33,916 bases of DNA from assembly GCA_031261285.1 (NCBI GenBank), contig JAISKM010000024.1, positions 1 to 33,916 on the forward strand, written 5' to 3'. This DNA comes from Candidatus Symbiothrix sp. GTDB taxonomy: Bacteria > Bacteroidota > Bacteroidia > Bacteroidales > Azobacteroidaceae. Below are positions 15,485 through 23,263 of the stretch, in pieces (within the stretch, counting starts at the first letter, position 1; every line of letters starts with the position of its first letter). A program made the translations under genes and the position numbers. Below the pieces are notes generated by a model. It was given only the letters and a program-made list of their open reading frames with translations. It was not told the origin of the DNA and did not search any database.

Positions 15485-16177
15485 ATGGAAGTACTATACG
15501 AAGATAATCACATCATTGCTGTGAACAAGACCAATTCGGAGATTGTTCAGGGCGATAAGACGGGCGATGCGCCGCTTTCGGAAATTGTGCAGCAATGGCT
15601 GAAAGTGAAGCACAACAAGCCCGGCAATGTGTTTATCGGCGTGGTACATCGTTTGGACCGTCCCGTTTCGGGACTGGTCCTTTTTGCCAAAACGAGTAAG
15701 GCGTTGCCGCGCCTGTGCGAGATGTTTCGCGAAGGGCAAGTCAAAAAAACGTATTGGGCGATTGTGAAAAATTGTCCGCCGCAAGATGCCGGCGAATTGA
15801 CACATTATCTGGTGCGCAACGAAAAACAAAACAAATCTTACGCCTACGACAAGGAGGTTCCTAACTCGAAAAAAGCGGTTTTAAGCTACAAAGTCATCGC
15901 GCGTTCCGACCACTATTATTTGCTGGAAATAGATTTGAAAACCGGCCGTCACCACCAAATCCGGTGTCAGTTGGCAAAAATGGGCTGTCCCATCAAAGGT
16001 GATTTGAAATATGGTTTTGACCGCTCCAATCCCGACGGGGGCATCAGCCTCCACTCCCGTCAAGCCCAATTCATTCATCCCGTTTCCAAAGAAGAACTCA
16101 CCATTACGGCGCCCACACCGCAGGATGCGCTTTGGAAAGCACTCTCCGCCGCTCTCGTAGAGAGCTCAGCTAACTAA
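15485..16177 (+). CDS. RluA-family pseudouridine synthase
   Basis: This 230-residue protein lacks the N-terminal S4 domain of RluC/RluD, so it is the short RluA-like type that isomerises uridines in rRNA or tRNA. The catalytic aspartate is D58 in VVHRLDRPVSGLVLFAKT, and the conserved later motifs are SYKVI and LKTGRHHQIRCQLA. It is co-transcribed with fabG (6-nt gap). The last eight or so codons (ALVESSAN and the stop) lie inside the left arm of a 198-bp inverted-repeat element starting at 16151, so the original C-terminus has probably been replaced by repeat-encoded residues. Which uridine is modified cannot be told from the sequence. Confidence 0.9.
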   Translation: MEVLYEDNHIIAVNKTNSEIVQGDKTGDAPLSEIVQQWLKVKHNKPGNVFIGVVHRLDRPVSGLVLFAKTSKALPRLCEMFREGQVKKTYWAIVKNCPPQDAGELTHYLVRNEKQNKSYAYDKEVPNSKKAVLSYKVIARSDHYYLLEIDLKTGRHHQIRCQLAKMGCPIKGDLKYGFDRSNPDGGISLHSRQAQFIHPVSKEELTITAPTPQDALWKALSAALVESSAN

Positions 16178-16348
16178 CCAGTAGCCTAAGGCTACTGGGG
16201 GAAGACATCTCTCCTATCCTCTCTTGCCTGCGTAGCTGGCAAACTATCTACTATGTGTATGCCTGCGCTGCAGGCAGGACTGGGGTGGCGGCTACAAAAT
16301 CCAGTAGCCTAAGGCTACTGGTTAGTTAGCTGGGCTCTCTACGAGAGC
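16151..16348. repeat. 198-bp inverted-repeat element (MITE-like) with nested hairpins
   Basis: Terminal arms 16151-16198 and 16301-16348 are inverted copies, 46 of 48 identical. Each arm holds two hairpins of its own (GCTCTC-gta-GAGAGC, and CCAGTAGCC with GGCTACTGG). The centre has a further palindrome TGCCTGC...GCAGGCA (16260-16276). No ORF lies inside and no target-site duplication is obvious. It overlaps the end of the pseudouridine synthase gene and stops 22 nt before the end of the convergent fucosidase gene, so it may also act as a two-way terminator. Confidence 0.8.
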
Positions 16349-16370
16349 AAACGTGACCAATATAGGTTTA

Positions 16371-17864
16371 TTAGATTATCGCTTGCATGTAATCGTCTTG
16401 ATTTTTTTTGTCCACTTCTTTGAGTTGGATGACGATTACGAACGGCTGCGTGCTTGTCCGGATGCTTTCGGGGATGATTAAATCGTAGTATGACGCACCT
16501 GTTTTGTCACGATAGTAGGTGCCGGTTTTGCCTTCGCCGTTGATTTGCACTGGGGCTTTTGTGGATAACAGTTGCGCGTTATCAATGACGTAGACATTTT
16601 CTTTTGTTTTGCTTTTCGGCAGTTTTACCCTTACTAAATTATTCATTGGCTTGTTGAACACCGACAAGTAGATGTTGTTGTCCTTTTGGGTGGAATAGCC
16701 CCAATCCTGTTTGTCCAATAGGGAATGATGTGTTCCGTAGACGGCAGCACCGTTGACAGCCATCCAGTCGCCGATGCGGTTCGCGATAGTTGTTTCTTCC
16801 GGACGGATGTTTCCTTTGCCGTCGGGACCGAAATTGATGACGAAATTGCCGTCTAACGCATTGGCTTTCACCATCATTTCAATCAGGTCGTAGGGCGTTT
16901 TGATGTAGCTGAGCGACCAATCGCGGTGGTAGCCCCATTGATTTTCGGGAATCGTCATCACACAATCCCAATCGTTGCCTTTCAGTTCTGCCAACGAATT
17001 AGGCAGATTGCGCTCAAACCGTTGGTCGTAATCGTCAATCAAATCACCGTTGCTGTCCTCGTGACGTTTGCCAAACTCATCGGCACGAAAACGGCTTCCG
17101 ATAATCAATCCCGGACTCATCGCGCGCAATTCTTTTCCCAAATCATCCACCCAAGCGGCCTGCTCAATCCACGCTTTGTCCCACGAGCCATCAAACCACA
17201 GCCCTTTGGCTTGCGGATAATTGGTCAACAATTCAATCAACTGATTGCGGGTGAATGTTTTAAATGTTTCGTATCGCGCTTTGTCTGCCTCTGTTTTAGG
17301 AGCATTGGCTTGATAACCCTTATGACTCCAGTCGATAATTGAGAAATAGAGATAAATGTCAATGCCTTCAGCGGTGTAAGCATCCACTAATTCTTTGACA
17401 ATATCCTTTTTGTAAGGCGTATTGGCAATGGTGTAACCGGTGTATTTGCTGGGCCACATACAAAAACCGTCGTGATGTTTGGTCGTGAAAATCATGTATT
17501 TCGCGCCCATTTGCTTGGCCTGTTTCGCCCATTTTTTGGCATCGAAATCAGTGGGATTGAACTGTTTATACAAATTATCGTACTCCGATTTTTCAATCAA
17601 TCCGGACGTGCGAAACCATTCGGCGGCATACGTTGAGGTTTTGCCGTTCCATTGTCCGCCGGGAATCGCGTAGACGCCCCAGTGAATGAATTGACCGAGT
17701 CCGTATTCGCGCCAATGCTGCATGGCTGCATCGGTTCGTTTGCCACCGTGTGCGCCGTGTTCCAACACGATACGCGTTGTTGTTTCGCCTTGAGCGAGTG
17801 CTTGTTGCACAGTCATTTGTCCTGCTACCAACAGGCACAAAATGTATAACAATTGTTTTTTCAT
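16371..17864 (-). CDS. Alpha-L-fucosidase (GH29), exported
   Basis: This 497-residue enzyme has a Sec signal peptide (about 1-24, ending QQALAQ). The GH29 catalytic barrel contains YGLGQFIHWGVYAIPGGQW near the start, AKYMIFTTKHHDGFCMWPSKYT (about 120), and the nucleophile about D225 in KGLWFDGSWDKAW. The C-terminal beta domain (about 380-490) is complete. The enzyme removes alpha-linked fucose with retention; the acid/base residue varies in GH29 and I did not assign it. Its promoter region shares a 25-bp element with the susC promoter, so it should belong to the same regulon although it is separated from the sus genes by the regulator and an ATPase fragment. No lipobox, so it is probably periplasmic. 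Confidence 0.95.
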   Translation of the reverse strand: MKKQLLYILCLLVAGQMTVQQALAQGETTTRIVLEHGAHGGKRTDAAMQHWREYGLGQFIHWGVYAIPGGQWNGKTSTYAAEWFRTSGLIEKSEYDNLYKQFNPTDFDAKKWAKQAKQMGAKYMIFTTKHHDGFCMWPSKYTGYTIANTPYKKDIVKELVDAYTAEGIDIYLYFSIIDWSHKGYQANAPKTEADKARYETFKTFTRNQLIELLTNYPQAKGLWFDGSWDKAWIEQAAWVDDLGKELRAMSPGLIIGSRFRADEFGKRHEDSNGDLIDDYDQRFERNLPNSLAELKGNDWDCVMTIPENQWGYHRDWSLSYIKTPYDLIEMMVKANALDGNFVINFGPDGKGNIRPEETTIANRIGDWMAVNGAAVYGTHHSLLDKQDWGYSTQKDNNIYLSVFNKPMNNLVRVKLPKSKTKENVYVIDNAQLLSTKAPVQINGEGKTGTYYRDKTGASYYDLIIPESIRTSTQPFVIVIQLKEVDKKNQDDYMQAII

Positions 17865-17909
17865 ATCAATACTAACGTTTATTTTAAAAGATTAGTTTAC
17901 TAATGATGA

Positions 17910-17917
17910 CAAAGGTA
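17910..17917 (-). promoter_or_regulatory. -7 box of the fucosidase gene
   Basis: TACCTTTG on the minus strand, 45 nt before ATG 17864. There is no TTG at the -33 position. The shared 25-bp element begins 21 nt upstream, which suggests an activator-dependent promoter. Confidence 0.65.
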
Positions 17918-17938
17918 CACTTTTTGGCGAAAAATCCT

Positions 17939-17963
17939 TTTACTGTATTTGCTTTTTCTTTTA
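17939..17963 (-). promoter_or_regulatory. Shared regulon element upstream of the fucosidase promoter
   Basis: On the plus strand it begins TTTACTGTATTTG and ends TTTTTCTTTTA. It is identical to 29790-29814 except for C at 17952 (A at 29803). Read on the minus strand, TAAAAG occurs at both ends 21 bp apart, two helical turns, as for AraC-type tandem half-sites. Its distal end overlaps the stop codon of the ATPase fragment. Confidence 0.65.
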
Positions 17964-18341
17964 TCCTTTCTGCTTTTTAACAAGTGCAATATATGGGGAA
18001 CTATTTATTACATATCTTCCAATGACAAGATTAAAAGTCTTCGTGATTCCCAGTTCCATTAAATATTGAAACAAGATGCGGAAATTTTGTATTCCCTCCG
18101 GGACAAAAGTATTGAGAACTTGTGAAATAATGGGTATAAATTCCGCACAAAGTGTAGCCTCTTTTTTTCTTCCGACAAACAAATAAATTGTTGGCGTTGC
18201 ATCAACTGATTTCATAATAAGGCTGGTTTTGCCGATTCGCCTTCTACCGGTTACGACCACCATGCGAGAATGGTCGGAAAACGACAACTCCCGGATTCGT
18301 TGTAATTCTGCAAGCTCTTTGCTGCGATTGTAAAATTTCAT
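17961..18341 (-). pseudogene. Remnant of an archaeal-type ATPase (AAA) gene
   Basis: The 126-codon frame encodes the N-terminal part of the Bacteroidetes ATP-binding family that usually spans 400 residues or more. FYNRSKELAELQRI is followed by Walker A VVTGRRRIGKTSLI (about 30-43). The sequence then reads up to ITKTFNLVI, where the Walker B aspartates should follow, but continues as GRYVINSSPYIALVKKQKG and stops. Walker B, sensor and C-terminal domains are missing, so it cannot be a working ATPase; an internal deletion or a rearranged end is likely. It keeps a promoter box (18383-18390) and an adjacent perfect palindrome. It lies between the regulator and fucosidase genes, as if inserted in the utilisation locus and then decayed. 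Confidence 0.75.
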
Positions 18342-18354
18342 GCTATTTAATTCT

Positions 18355-18383
18355 GTAACCGCCGTAACAGTTACGGCGGTTAC
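18355..18383. promoter_or_regulatory. Perfect 14-bp-arm palindrome abutting the -7 box of the ATPase fragment
   Basis: GTAACCGCCGTAAC (18355-18368), one A, then GTTACGGCGGTTAC (18370-18383). Its last base is the first base of the -7 box CAAAGGTA. It lies at the predicted transcript start, as an operator or a 5' hairpin. No T run follows on either strand, so it is a poor terminator. Confidence 0.6.
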
Positions 18384-18390
18384 AAAGGTA
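18383..18390 (-). promoter_or_regulatory. -7 box of the ATPase fragment
   Basis: TACCTTTG on the minus strand, 41 nt before ATG 18341, directly followed by the palindrome 18355-18383. Confidence 0.5.
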
Positions 18391-18408
18391 GAAATAAAAT
18401 TTCTTTTT

Positions 18409-20904
18409 TCAAACTATTTTTGAGAAAACTTCTTGCTTTTTATGTTTGGCGGCGAAAGCGGAGGGCGTGTCGCCAAATTCTTTTTTGAAGACGTTGGTGA
18501 AGTAGGGTTGACTTTCGATGCCGATTTCGTCCATGACTTGGCGCATCGTGAGGTCGGATTCTATGATTAGGTAGGCAGCCTTGCGCAAGCGTTGGTTCAG
18601 GATAAATTCGACAATGGATTTGCCGGTCATCGCTTTTATTTTTATGTATAATTTGCTGCGACTCATCGACAATGCTGTGGCGATGTAGTTGACGTCCAAT
18701 GTCGGTTGGCTCAGGTTGTCTTCGATGATTTTGACAAACTGTTCCAAAAATTCCTTATCGCGTTCGTTGGACGACACTTCGGCAATATTGACAAAATAGC
18801 TCTTATAGAAACTCATTTGTATCTTATGCAGCTCTTCGTTTTTCTTTTTATCAACATCTTTCAGATACAGTTGCAAAATCAGATACAGGATGCCCAGCAC
18901 TATCAACACATACACAATATAGGCGTACCAGCTGCGCCAGGGAGCGGGTTTGACATGTATTTTCATCACGGTGGGAGTGTCGCTCCACACGCCGTCATTG
19001 TTGGCAGCCAGCACTTCAAACGTATAATCGCCCGCCGGCACTTTGGCATATAAAGCCATCCGGTGACTGGCATCCACCTCTATCCAACGCTCATCATATC
19101 CTTTTAAGCGGTATTTAAATAGCGTTTTTTCGGGAATCAAGTAATTGTCCGATGCAAACTGGAAGCCAAAATTCGTTTGATTGTGATTCAACACAATCTG
19201 ACATTTGCCAATTTCACCGCCCAATTGTATGGGCTGATTATCTATCAAAAATTCCGAGATCACCGCTTTGGGGTGGTGGGGATTGTAAGCAATTTCGTTG
19301 GGGTCAACTATCGTAAAGCCATTGGTGCCGCCAAAATACAAACGTCCGTCCAGCCCTTGTAGCGAGGCTAAAGGATAAAACACATTGCCTTGAATTCCAT
19401 CTTTTTCATCGTACCGTAAAAAAGAATTTTCTGCGATACAATAACACAGCAATCCATTGTCCGTTCCCATCCACAAATTTCCGTGAGAATAACAAATACT
19501 GTAAATCGAGGAAAGTTTGTAGCGCAATATCTCTTTATTAATGGTAAAATCGCCTGTTTTCGGATGGTATTTGACCAATCCGTTTCCTATCGTTCCTATC
19601 CATAAATTGCCGGAATCATCGAGGCAAAGAGTAGAAAAATTCATAAAAATTTGATTTTCGGTTGCCTCTTTTTGCGGTATGGCTGACAGTTGATGGGTGT
19701 GAACATCCATTTGATAGAGCGTTTTGCCGGTCAATATCCACAATTGATTCTCGTTGCCTTTTATCATATCAAATACATAATACCCTGTTTCTTGCTTGGT
19801 AAAATCGTAATGCGTAAATTGTTGCGTATGAAAGGAAAAATAAGAAATTTTCATTTGCGTGAGTTGATAAGCAATCCACAATCCCGAATCACCGTCCAGC
19901 ACTATCTTGCGTATATCGTTCAACAACAACGAATTATCATCCTGCGCTTTATGAAAAAAATGCTGAGATTGTTTCGTCAGCCGATTATAACATTCCAAAC
20001 CTCCGGTAAACATTCCTATCCATAGATTGTGTTTTTTGTCTATGACCATAGATTTGATGTGATTGTGTGCCGGATTATAATACGTGAATTGTCCGGTTTG
20101 CTTATTCATTCGGTTCACTCCCCCACCCTCTGTGCCTATCCAAAGCGAGGTTGCATCTTCTGCAAACGCACTGACAGGACTTAAATTGAGTTTTTTATCT
20201 TGCGGAAAATACGTGTCGAACGGAAATTTTTCATCCAAATTGACGTAAGCCAATTTTCCGGCATACATTCCGACCCACACATTATTTTGCAAGTCGCCAT
20301 TAATCGTCCAAACAGAATTATTCGGCAAACTGTAAGGATTTGCCGGATCGTGCGTATAATGGGTGCAGGTCTTCGTTTTCGGATTCACGATGTATAAGCC
20401 GTCCCGATAGCCCAACCACGCTTGTCCGTTTTTGTCCACATAAAAGGCTCTGGGTGGTTTATTCATCAACTCTTGCGGCAACCAATCTTGCTGTTCTTTC
20501 ATCCATTTCGTTCCTAATCCGGCCGGTTTCTTTTTGTTTACTTCTTGTTCCCAAAGACTAAAAGTATCGCTGATTTTATTATAGCGATACATTCCGTTTT
20601 TGGTACGCACAAAAAATTGTCCTGCCTCATCCAATTCCATATTGAAAAATTGCCAATCTTTCGTTGGATCCAAAACAGTAAACCGGGTATGATATTGCTT
20701 ATACTGATACCCATCAAAACGATAGAGATCATCGGCAATTAATATCCAAATAAAGCCGTCATTGTCCTGCAACACCGATTGCACGCCGCCATAATAGAAA
20801 CCACCGGCAGGCGACATAGTCCTGAAGCGATAGTTGTCTGTTGCTTGCATCGCGGCAAGAGGCCATAGACAAAAAATGAGGTAAAACAACCGAAATCGTT
20901 TCAT
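18409..20904 (-). CDS. Membrane-bound propeller / Y_Y_Y / AraC regulator without kinase or receiver
   Basis: This 831-residue protein has a signal peptide (about 1-22), then a periplasmic two-component-regulator beta-propeller (about 25-560) with repeated blades such as DNDGFIWILIADDLYRF, KNGQAWLGYRDGLY, DDSGNLWIGTIGNGLV and HGNLWMGTDNGLL. A Y_Y_Y domain follows (about 580-650, RLKGYDERWIEV, AGDYTFEVLAANNDGVW), one membrane helix (about 658-679) and a C-terminal AraC HTH (about 725-825, LSMSRSKLYIKIKAMTGKSI... QPYFTNVFKKEFGDTPSAF). Classical hybrid two-component systems (HTCS) have HisKA, HATPase and receiver domains between helix and HTH; here only about 45 residues remain. It probably senses a periplasmic oligosaccharide and acts directly on DNA at the membrane. 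It lies inside the sus locus and is the obvious controller of the 17939/29790 elements. Confidence 0.9.
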   Translation of the reverse strand: MKRFRLFYLIFCLWPLAAMQATDNYRFRTMSPAGGFYYGGVQSVLQDNDGFIWILIADDLYRFDGYQYKQYHTRFTVLDPTKDWQFFNMELDEAGQFFVRTKNGMYRYNKISDTFSLWEQEVNKKKPAGLGTKWMKEQQDWLPQELMNKPPRAFYVDKNGQAWLGYRDGLYIVNPKTKTCTHYTHDPANPYSLPNNSVWTINGDLQNNVWVGMYAGKLAYVNLDEKFPFDTYFPQDKKLNLSPVSAFAEDATSLWIGTEGGGVNRMNKQTGQFTYYNPAHNHIKSMVIDKKHNLWIGMFTGGLECYNRLTKQSQHFFHKAQDDNSLLLNDIRKIVLDGDSGLWIAYQLTQMKISYFSFHTQQFTHYDFTKQETGYYVFDMIKGNENQLWILTGKTLYQMDVHTHQLSAIPQKEATENQIFMNFSTLCLDDSGNLWIGTIGNGLVKYHPKTGDFTINKEILRYKLSSIYSICYSHGNLWMGTDNGLLCYCIAENSFLRYDEKDGIQGNVFYPLASLQGLDGRLYFGGTNGFTIVDPNEIAYNPHHPKAVISEFLIDNQPIQLGGEIGKCQIVLNHNQTNFGFQFASDNYLIPEKTLFKYRLKGYDERWIEVDASHRMALYAKVPAGDYTFEVLAANNDGVWSDTPTVMKIHVKPAPWRSWYAYIVYVLIVLGILYLILQLYLKDVDKKKNEELHKIQMSFYKSYFVNIAEVSSNERDKEFLEQFVKIIEDNLSQPTLDVNYIATALSMSRSKLYIKIKAMTGKSIVEFILNQRLRKAAYLIIESDLTMRQVMDEIGIESQPYFTNVFKKEFGDTPSAFAAKHKKQEVFSKIV

Positions 20905-20909
20905 AGTGG

Positions 20910-20940
20910 CAAAGGTACAAAAATAATTGATTCCGCCAAA
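20910..20940 (-). promoter_or_regulatory. Promoter of the regulator gene
   Basis: On the minus strand TTTG (20937-20940), exactly 19 nt, TACCTTTG (20910-20917). ATG 20904 is 5 nt further, so the mRNA is nearly leaderless. The -33 lies inside the first of three TTCCGCCAA copies. Confidence 0.75.
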
Positions 20941-20992
20941 AATAATTTTTATTATTGGCGGAAAGTATGATATAAAACATACATTCCGCCAA
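20931..20992. promoter_or_regulatory. Three TTCCGCCAA copies at the regulator promoter (operator or terminator hairpin)
   Basis: TTCCGCCAA at 20931-20939, inverted at 20955-20963, direct again at 20984-20992. Copies 2 and 3 form a 15-bp stem with one mismatch (20955-20969 with 20978-20992). The first copy covers the -33 element of the regulator promoter. The same stem lies 17 nt after the M60 gene stop, so it could also end the sus transcript. Confidence 0.6.
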
Positions 20993-21008
20993 CTATCGGT
21001 GGCTTTTA

Positions 21009-23180
21009 CTAAGATTGCTTTATTATCAATTTTGTTATGCGAACTTTTCGGGTATCCAACACCTCTTTTTTGATATAAATGCCGGTTGTTGCCGGTTTTT
21101 TTATTTCAATTCCCTGCAAATTATAGTATCGGGTGGAAACCACTTCGCCTTTGATGGTCGGAATGCCGGTTCCCGGTTCCGGTTCGGGACCAAGGTCCGG
21201 TTCGGGTTCCGAAAGGTCGAGACCCATTTCAAATTCTGCTACCTGTACGCTACTTCCCACTGTTGTGCTCCAATCTTTAATGTCTAACTTAACATATTGG
21301 TAAGAAACCGGGTCAGGGAATTTAACCGTGATAACAGGATTGTTGGCAACATAATCAATTTCGTAATCCACTACAATCGGTGTCCATGCATCGCCGTCCG
21401 CAAGCTTACCATAAAACGAGATTTTTCTTGCCCGTAGCCCCTCGGTGGTATTACTTGTGCGGTGTTTGAGGGTAAAATAGTTGAACGTCTTGCTTTCCTG
21501 CATATTGATGGTAAACGACGGGACGTAATCACTTGGAGCTGTCACTCCCTCGTAGGTTCTTCCCGGTTTGACAAAGGCAAAAGCGGTTCCCATCTGTCCG
21601 TCAATCATAAATTCCGGCACCAGATTGCCACCAATACCGGCGTCGTAAAAACCGCCGATGTTGGCTATAATCGTCCAATCAGATGGGTCTAATCCCAGTT
21701 GTGTTGGTGTGGAAGTGGTAATTCCCCGCAAAGGCAGTGGACTCCAATCGGGTCTGTTTTGTCCGGTTATTTTAAGTATCTCGGCTACGGGTTGTGGCAA
21801 TGGGATAATCGCCCCTGATTCTGTTGCCGTCTGAAGCCGGTACCGCAACGAGTTTTTCAATGTGGCATCCGTCACGCGGATACCCCACTGGTTGAAAAAT
21901 TCGCGCAGGTCGTAGCCCGACACTTGCGAGGCTTTCCATATCAGATAGAAACGGCGTTCGTCGGCTCCGCCGCCGGTTACTTTTTCCTCACGCACCACGC
22001 GGTGGAGGTTTTTATAAAACTGGTCTCCAAAAATAAGGAAGAGTTGTTCCCATACCATAAAGCGCAACTCGTCGCGGTTGAAACCGGTAAGTGCTTCCAA
22101 CTGGGCGTCGGACATATCATACACTCTTTCTGCTACCGGCAATTTCAGATAGGTGTCCTGTGCTGTTTTCCACCGTGCGGCAGTCGTCCTGTTGTAAGTC
22201 TGACCGGGATTGGCTGCTTCCCACAGAGGTTTTTCTGCAACGTAGGAATAGATATTTACAGTAGATTCGCCGGACTGATTAATCATATAGGCAGGCTGCT
22301 GGTGCTGGTGACCCAATTCATGACCAAGCATCCAAGAGTTATTGTTTAGTCCAAACACCGTCAGATAGCGTATAATACTTGCCGAAGGATAGCCCGTATA
22401 GCCTGTTGAAGAGGCATGAGGGCTTCCACTGGTGTTTTGAACCAGCAAATAGCGCACTTCTCCGGCTTTCAAACGATGATGCACCGGATTGGGGTCGCTG
22501 TTGTCCATCCCACTGATGGTATCTTCCCGTGCCAATAGCGTGTGCAAACCGTCCATCCAGATGGTTTTATTGTTATTCTTTGAGAGCGTGTTGGCTGCCG
22601 ATTTGGTCGCCGCAACCACCACATAATCAGAATGATACGCAACGTCAGGGGTAGGATATTCTTCCAGCATTTCCCGAAATTCCGCATCGGTTGTCACGCC
22701 ATACACATAATGTGGCGCACGGACGTGTTCGCTTTCTCCGGTAAACGTGATGCGAACCACTCCCACTGGTGCTTTGCTGCCGTTGGTCACAAAACTCAGG
22801 TAGATAAGCCCGCCGGGACCGGCTGCTGACTTTTGCGCCGGAGTGATAGTGTTTAATCCAACAGTCAAAGGAATATCCACTCTGCCTCTGCCATCCACAT
22901 TAAAGCCCAGCGTGCCTATGCTGATAGAGGGCAAAGCTCCATCTGCGGCAGGTGTGAGCACTTCCACATTGACAACAACTGTGCGCAACGTGTCTACATA
23001 AAATCCGGTCGGCTGACGGTCATATTTGTTATGACCCTGTGCCAAACGCGCTTGCTCATGCGCCGCGCTATAAATCTGGCGCAACTCAATGATAGTGGGA
23101 TAGGGCGTTGTAATCTCCGCCAACAGCCAAAAAGGGAACAACAAACTTGCAAACAAGCCTGCAAAAATAAATTTTTTCAT
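21009..23180 (-). CDS. M60-like metalloprotease (mucinase type) with discoidin domain
   Basis: This 723-residue exported protein has a signal peptide (about 1-21). An N-terminal accessory region is followed by the M60 (enhancin/IMPa-like) catalytic domain with zinc motif HELGH (287-291) and the third ligand E305 in SGESTVNIYS, the HExxH-x13-E pattern of the family. A discoidin (F5/8 type C) domain follows (about 490-650, ending YQYVKLDIKDWS...VAEFEMGL), then an EPEP-rich linker and a C-terminal YYNLQGIEIKKPATTGIYIKK segment of the kind found on Bacteroidales secreted proteins. M60 enzymes cut O-glycosylated proteins such as mucins. The start is ATG 23180 (MKKFIF); the in-frame TTG at 23192 would add four residues ahead of the signal peptide. 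Fourth gene of the sus operon, 83 nt after its neighbour, with a hairpin in the gap. Confidence 0.9.
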   Translation of the reverse strand: MKKFIFAGLFASLLFPFWLLAEITTPYPTIIELRQIYSAAHEQARLAQGHNKYDRQPTGFYVDTLRTVVVNVEVLTPAADGALPSISIGTLGFNVDGRGRVDIPLTVGLNTITPAQKSAAGPGGLIYLSFVTNGSKAPVGVVRITFTGESEHVRAPHYVYGVTTDAEFREMLEEYPTPDVAYHSDYVVVAATKSAANTLSKNNNKTIWMDGLHTLLAREDTISGMDNSDPNPVHHRLKAGEVRYLLVQNTSGSPHASSTGYTGYPSASIIRYLTVFGLNNNSWMLGHELGHQHQQPAYMINQSGESTVNIYSYVAEKPLWEAANPGQTYNRTTAARWKTAQDTYLKLPVAERVYDMSDAQLEALTGFNRDELRFMVWEQLFLIFGDQFYKNLHRVVREEKVTGGGADERRFYLIWKASQVSGYDLREFFNQWGIRVTDATLKNSLRYRLQTATESGAIIPLPQPVAEILKITGQNRPDWSPLPLRGITTSTPTQLGLDPSDWTIIANIGGFYDAGIGGNLVPEFMIDGQMGTAFAFVKPGRTYEGVTAPSDYVPSFTINMQESKTFNYFTLKHRTSNTTEGLRARKISFYGKLADGDAWTPIVVDYEIDYVANNPVITVKFPDPVSYQYVKLDIKDWSTTVGSSVQVAEFEMGLDLSEPEPDLGPEPEPGTGIPTIKGEVVSTRYYNLQGIEIKKPATTGIYIKKEVLDTRKVRITKLIIKQS

Positions 23181-23207
23181 GATATTTATCAATTAAATTG
23201 TTTAAAT

Positions 23208-23244
23208 AAAGGAGATATGCCTCACGGATACCTCCTTCTCCTTT
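23208..23244. terminator. Hairpin between the discoidin lipoprotein and M60 genes
   Basis: AAAGGAGA (23208-23215) pairs with TCTCCTTT (23237-23244), with partial pairing inside. On the minus strand (the gene direction) it is followed by TTTATTT; on the plus strand by a run of T. It could reduce read-through or be a processing stem that sets M60 expression below SusCD. Confidence 0.5.
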
Positions 23245-23263
23245 TTTTTTGATACTTTTGTTA

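Noticed and set aside
16201..16300. Small RNA or coding content in the centre of the 198-bp element
   Set aside because: No promoter box, no usable frame, and the sequence is explained by nested palindromes.
18409..20904. Hybrid two-component histidine kinase
   Set aside because: No HisKA histidine, HATPase or receiver domain is present between the membrane helix and the HTH.
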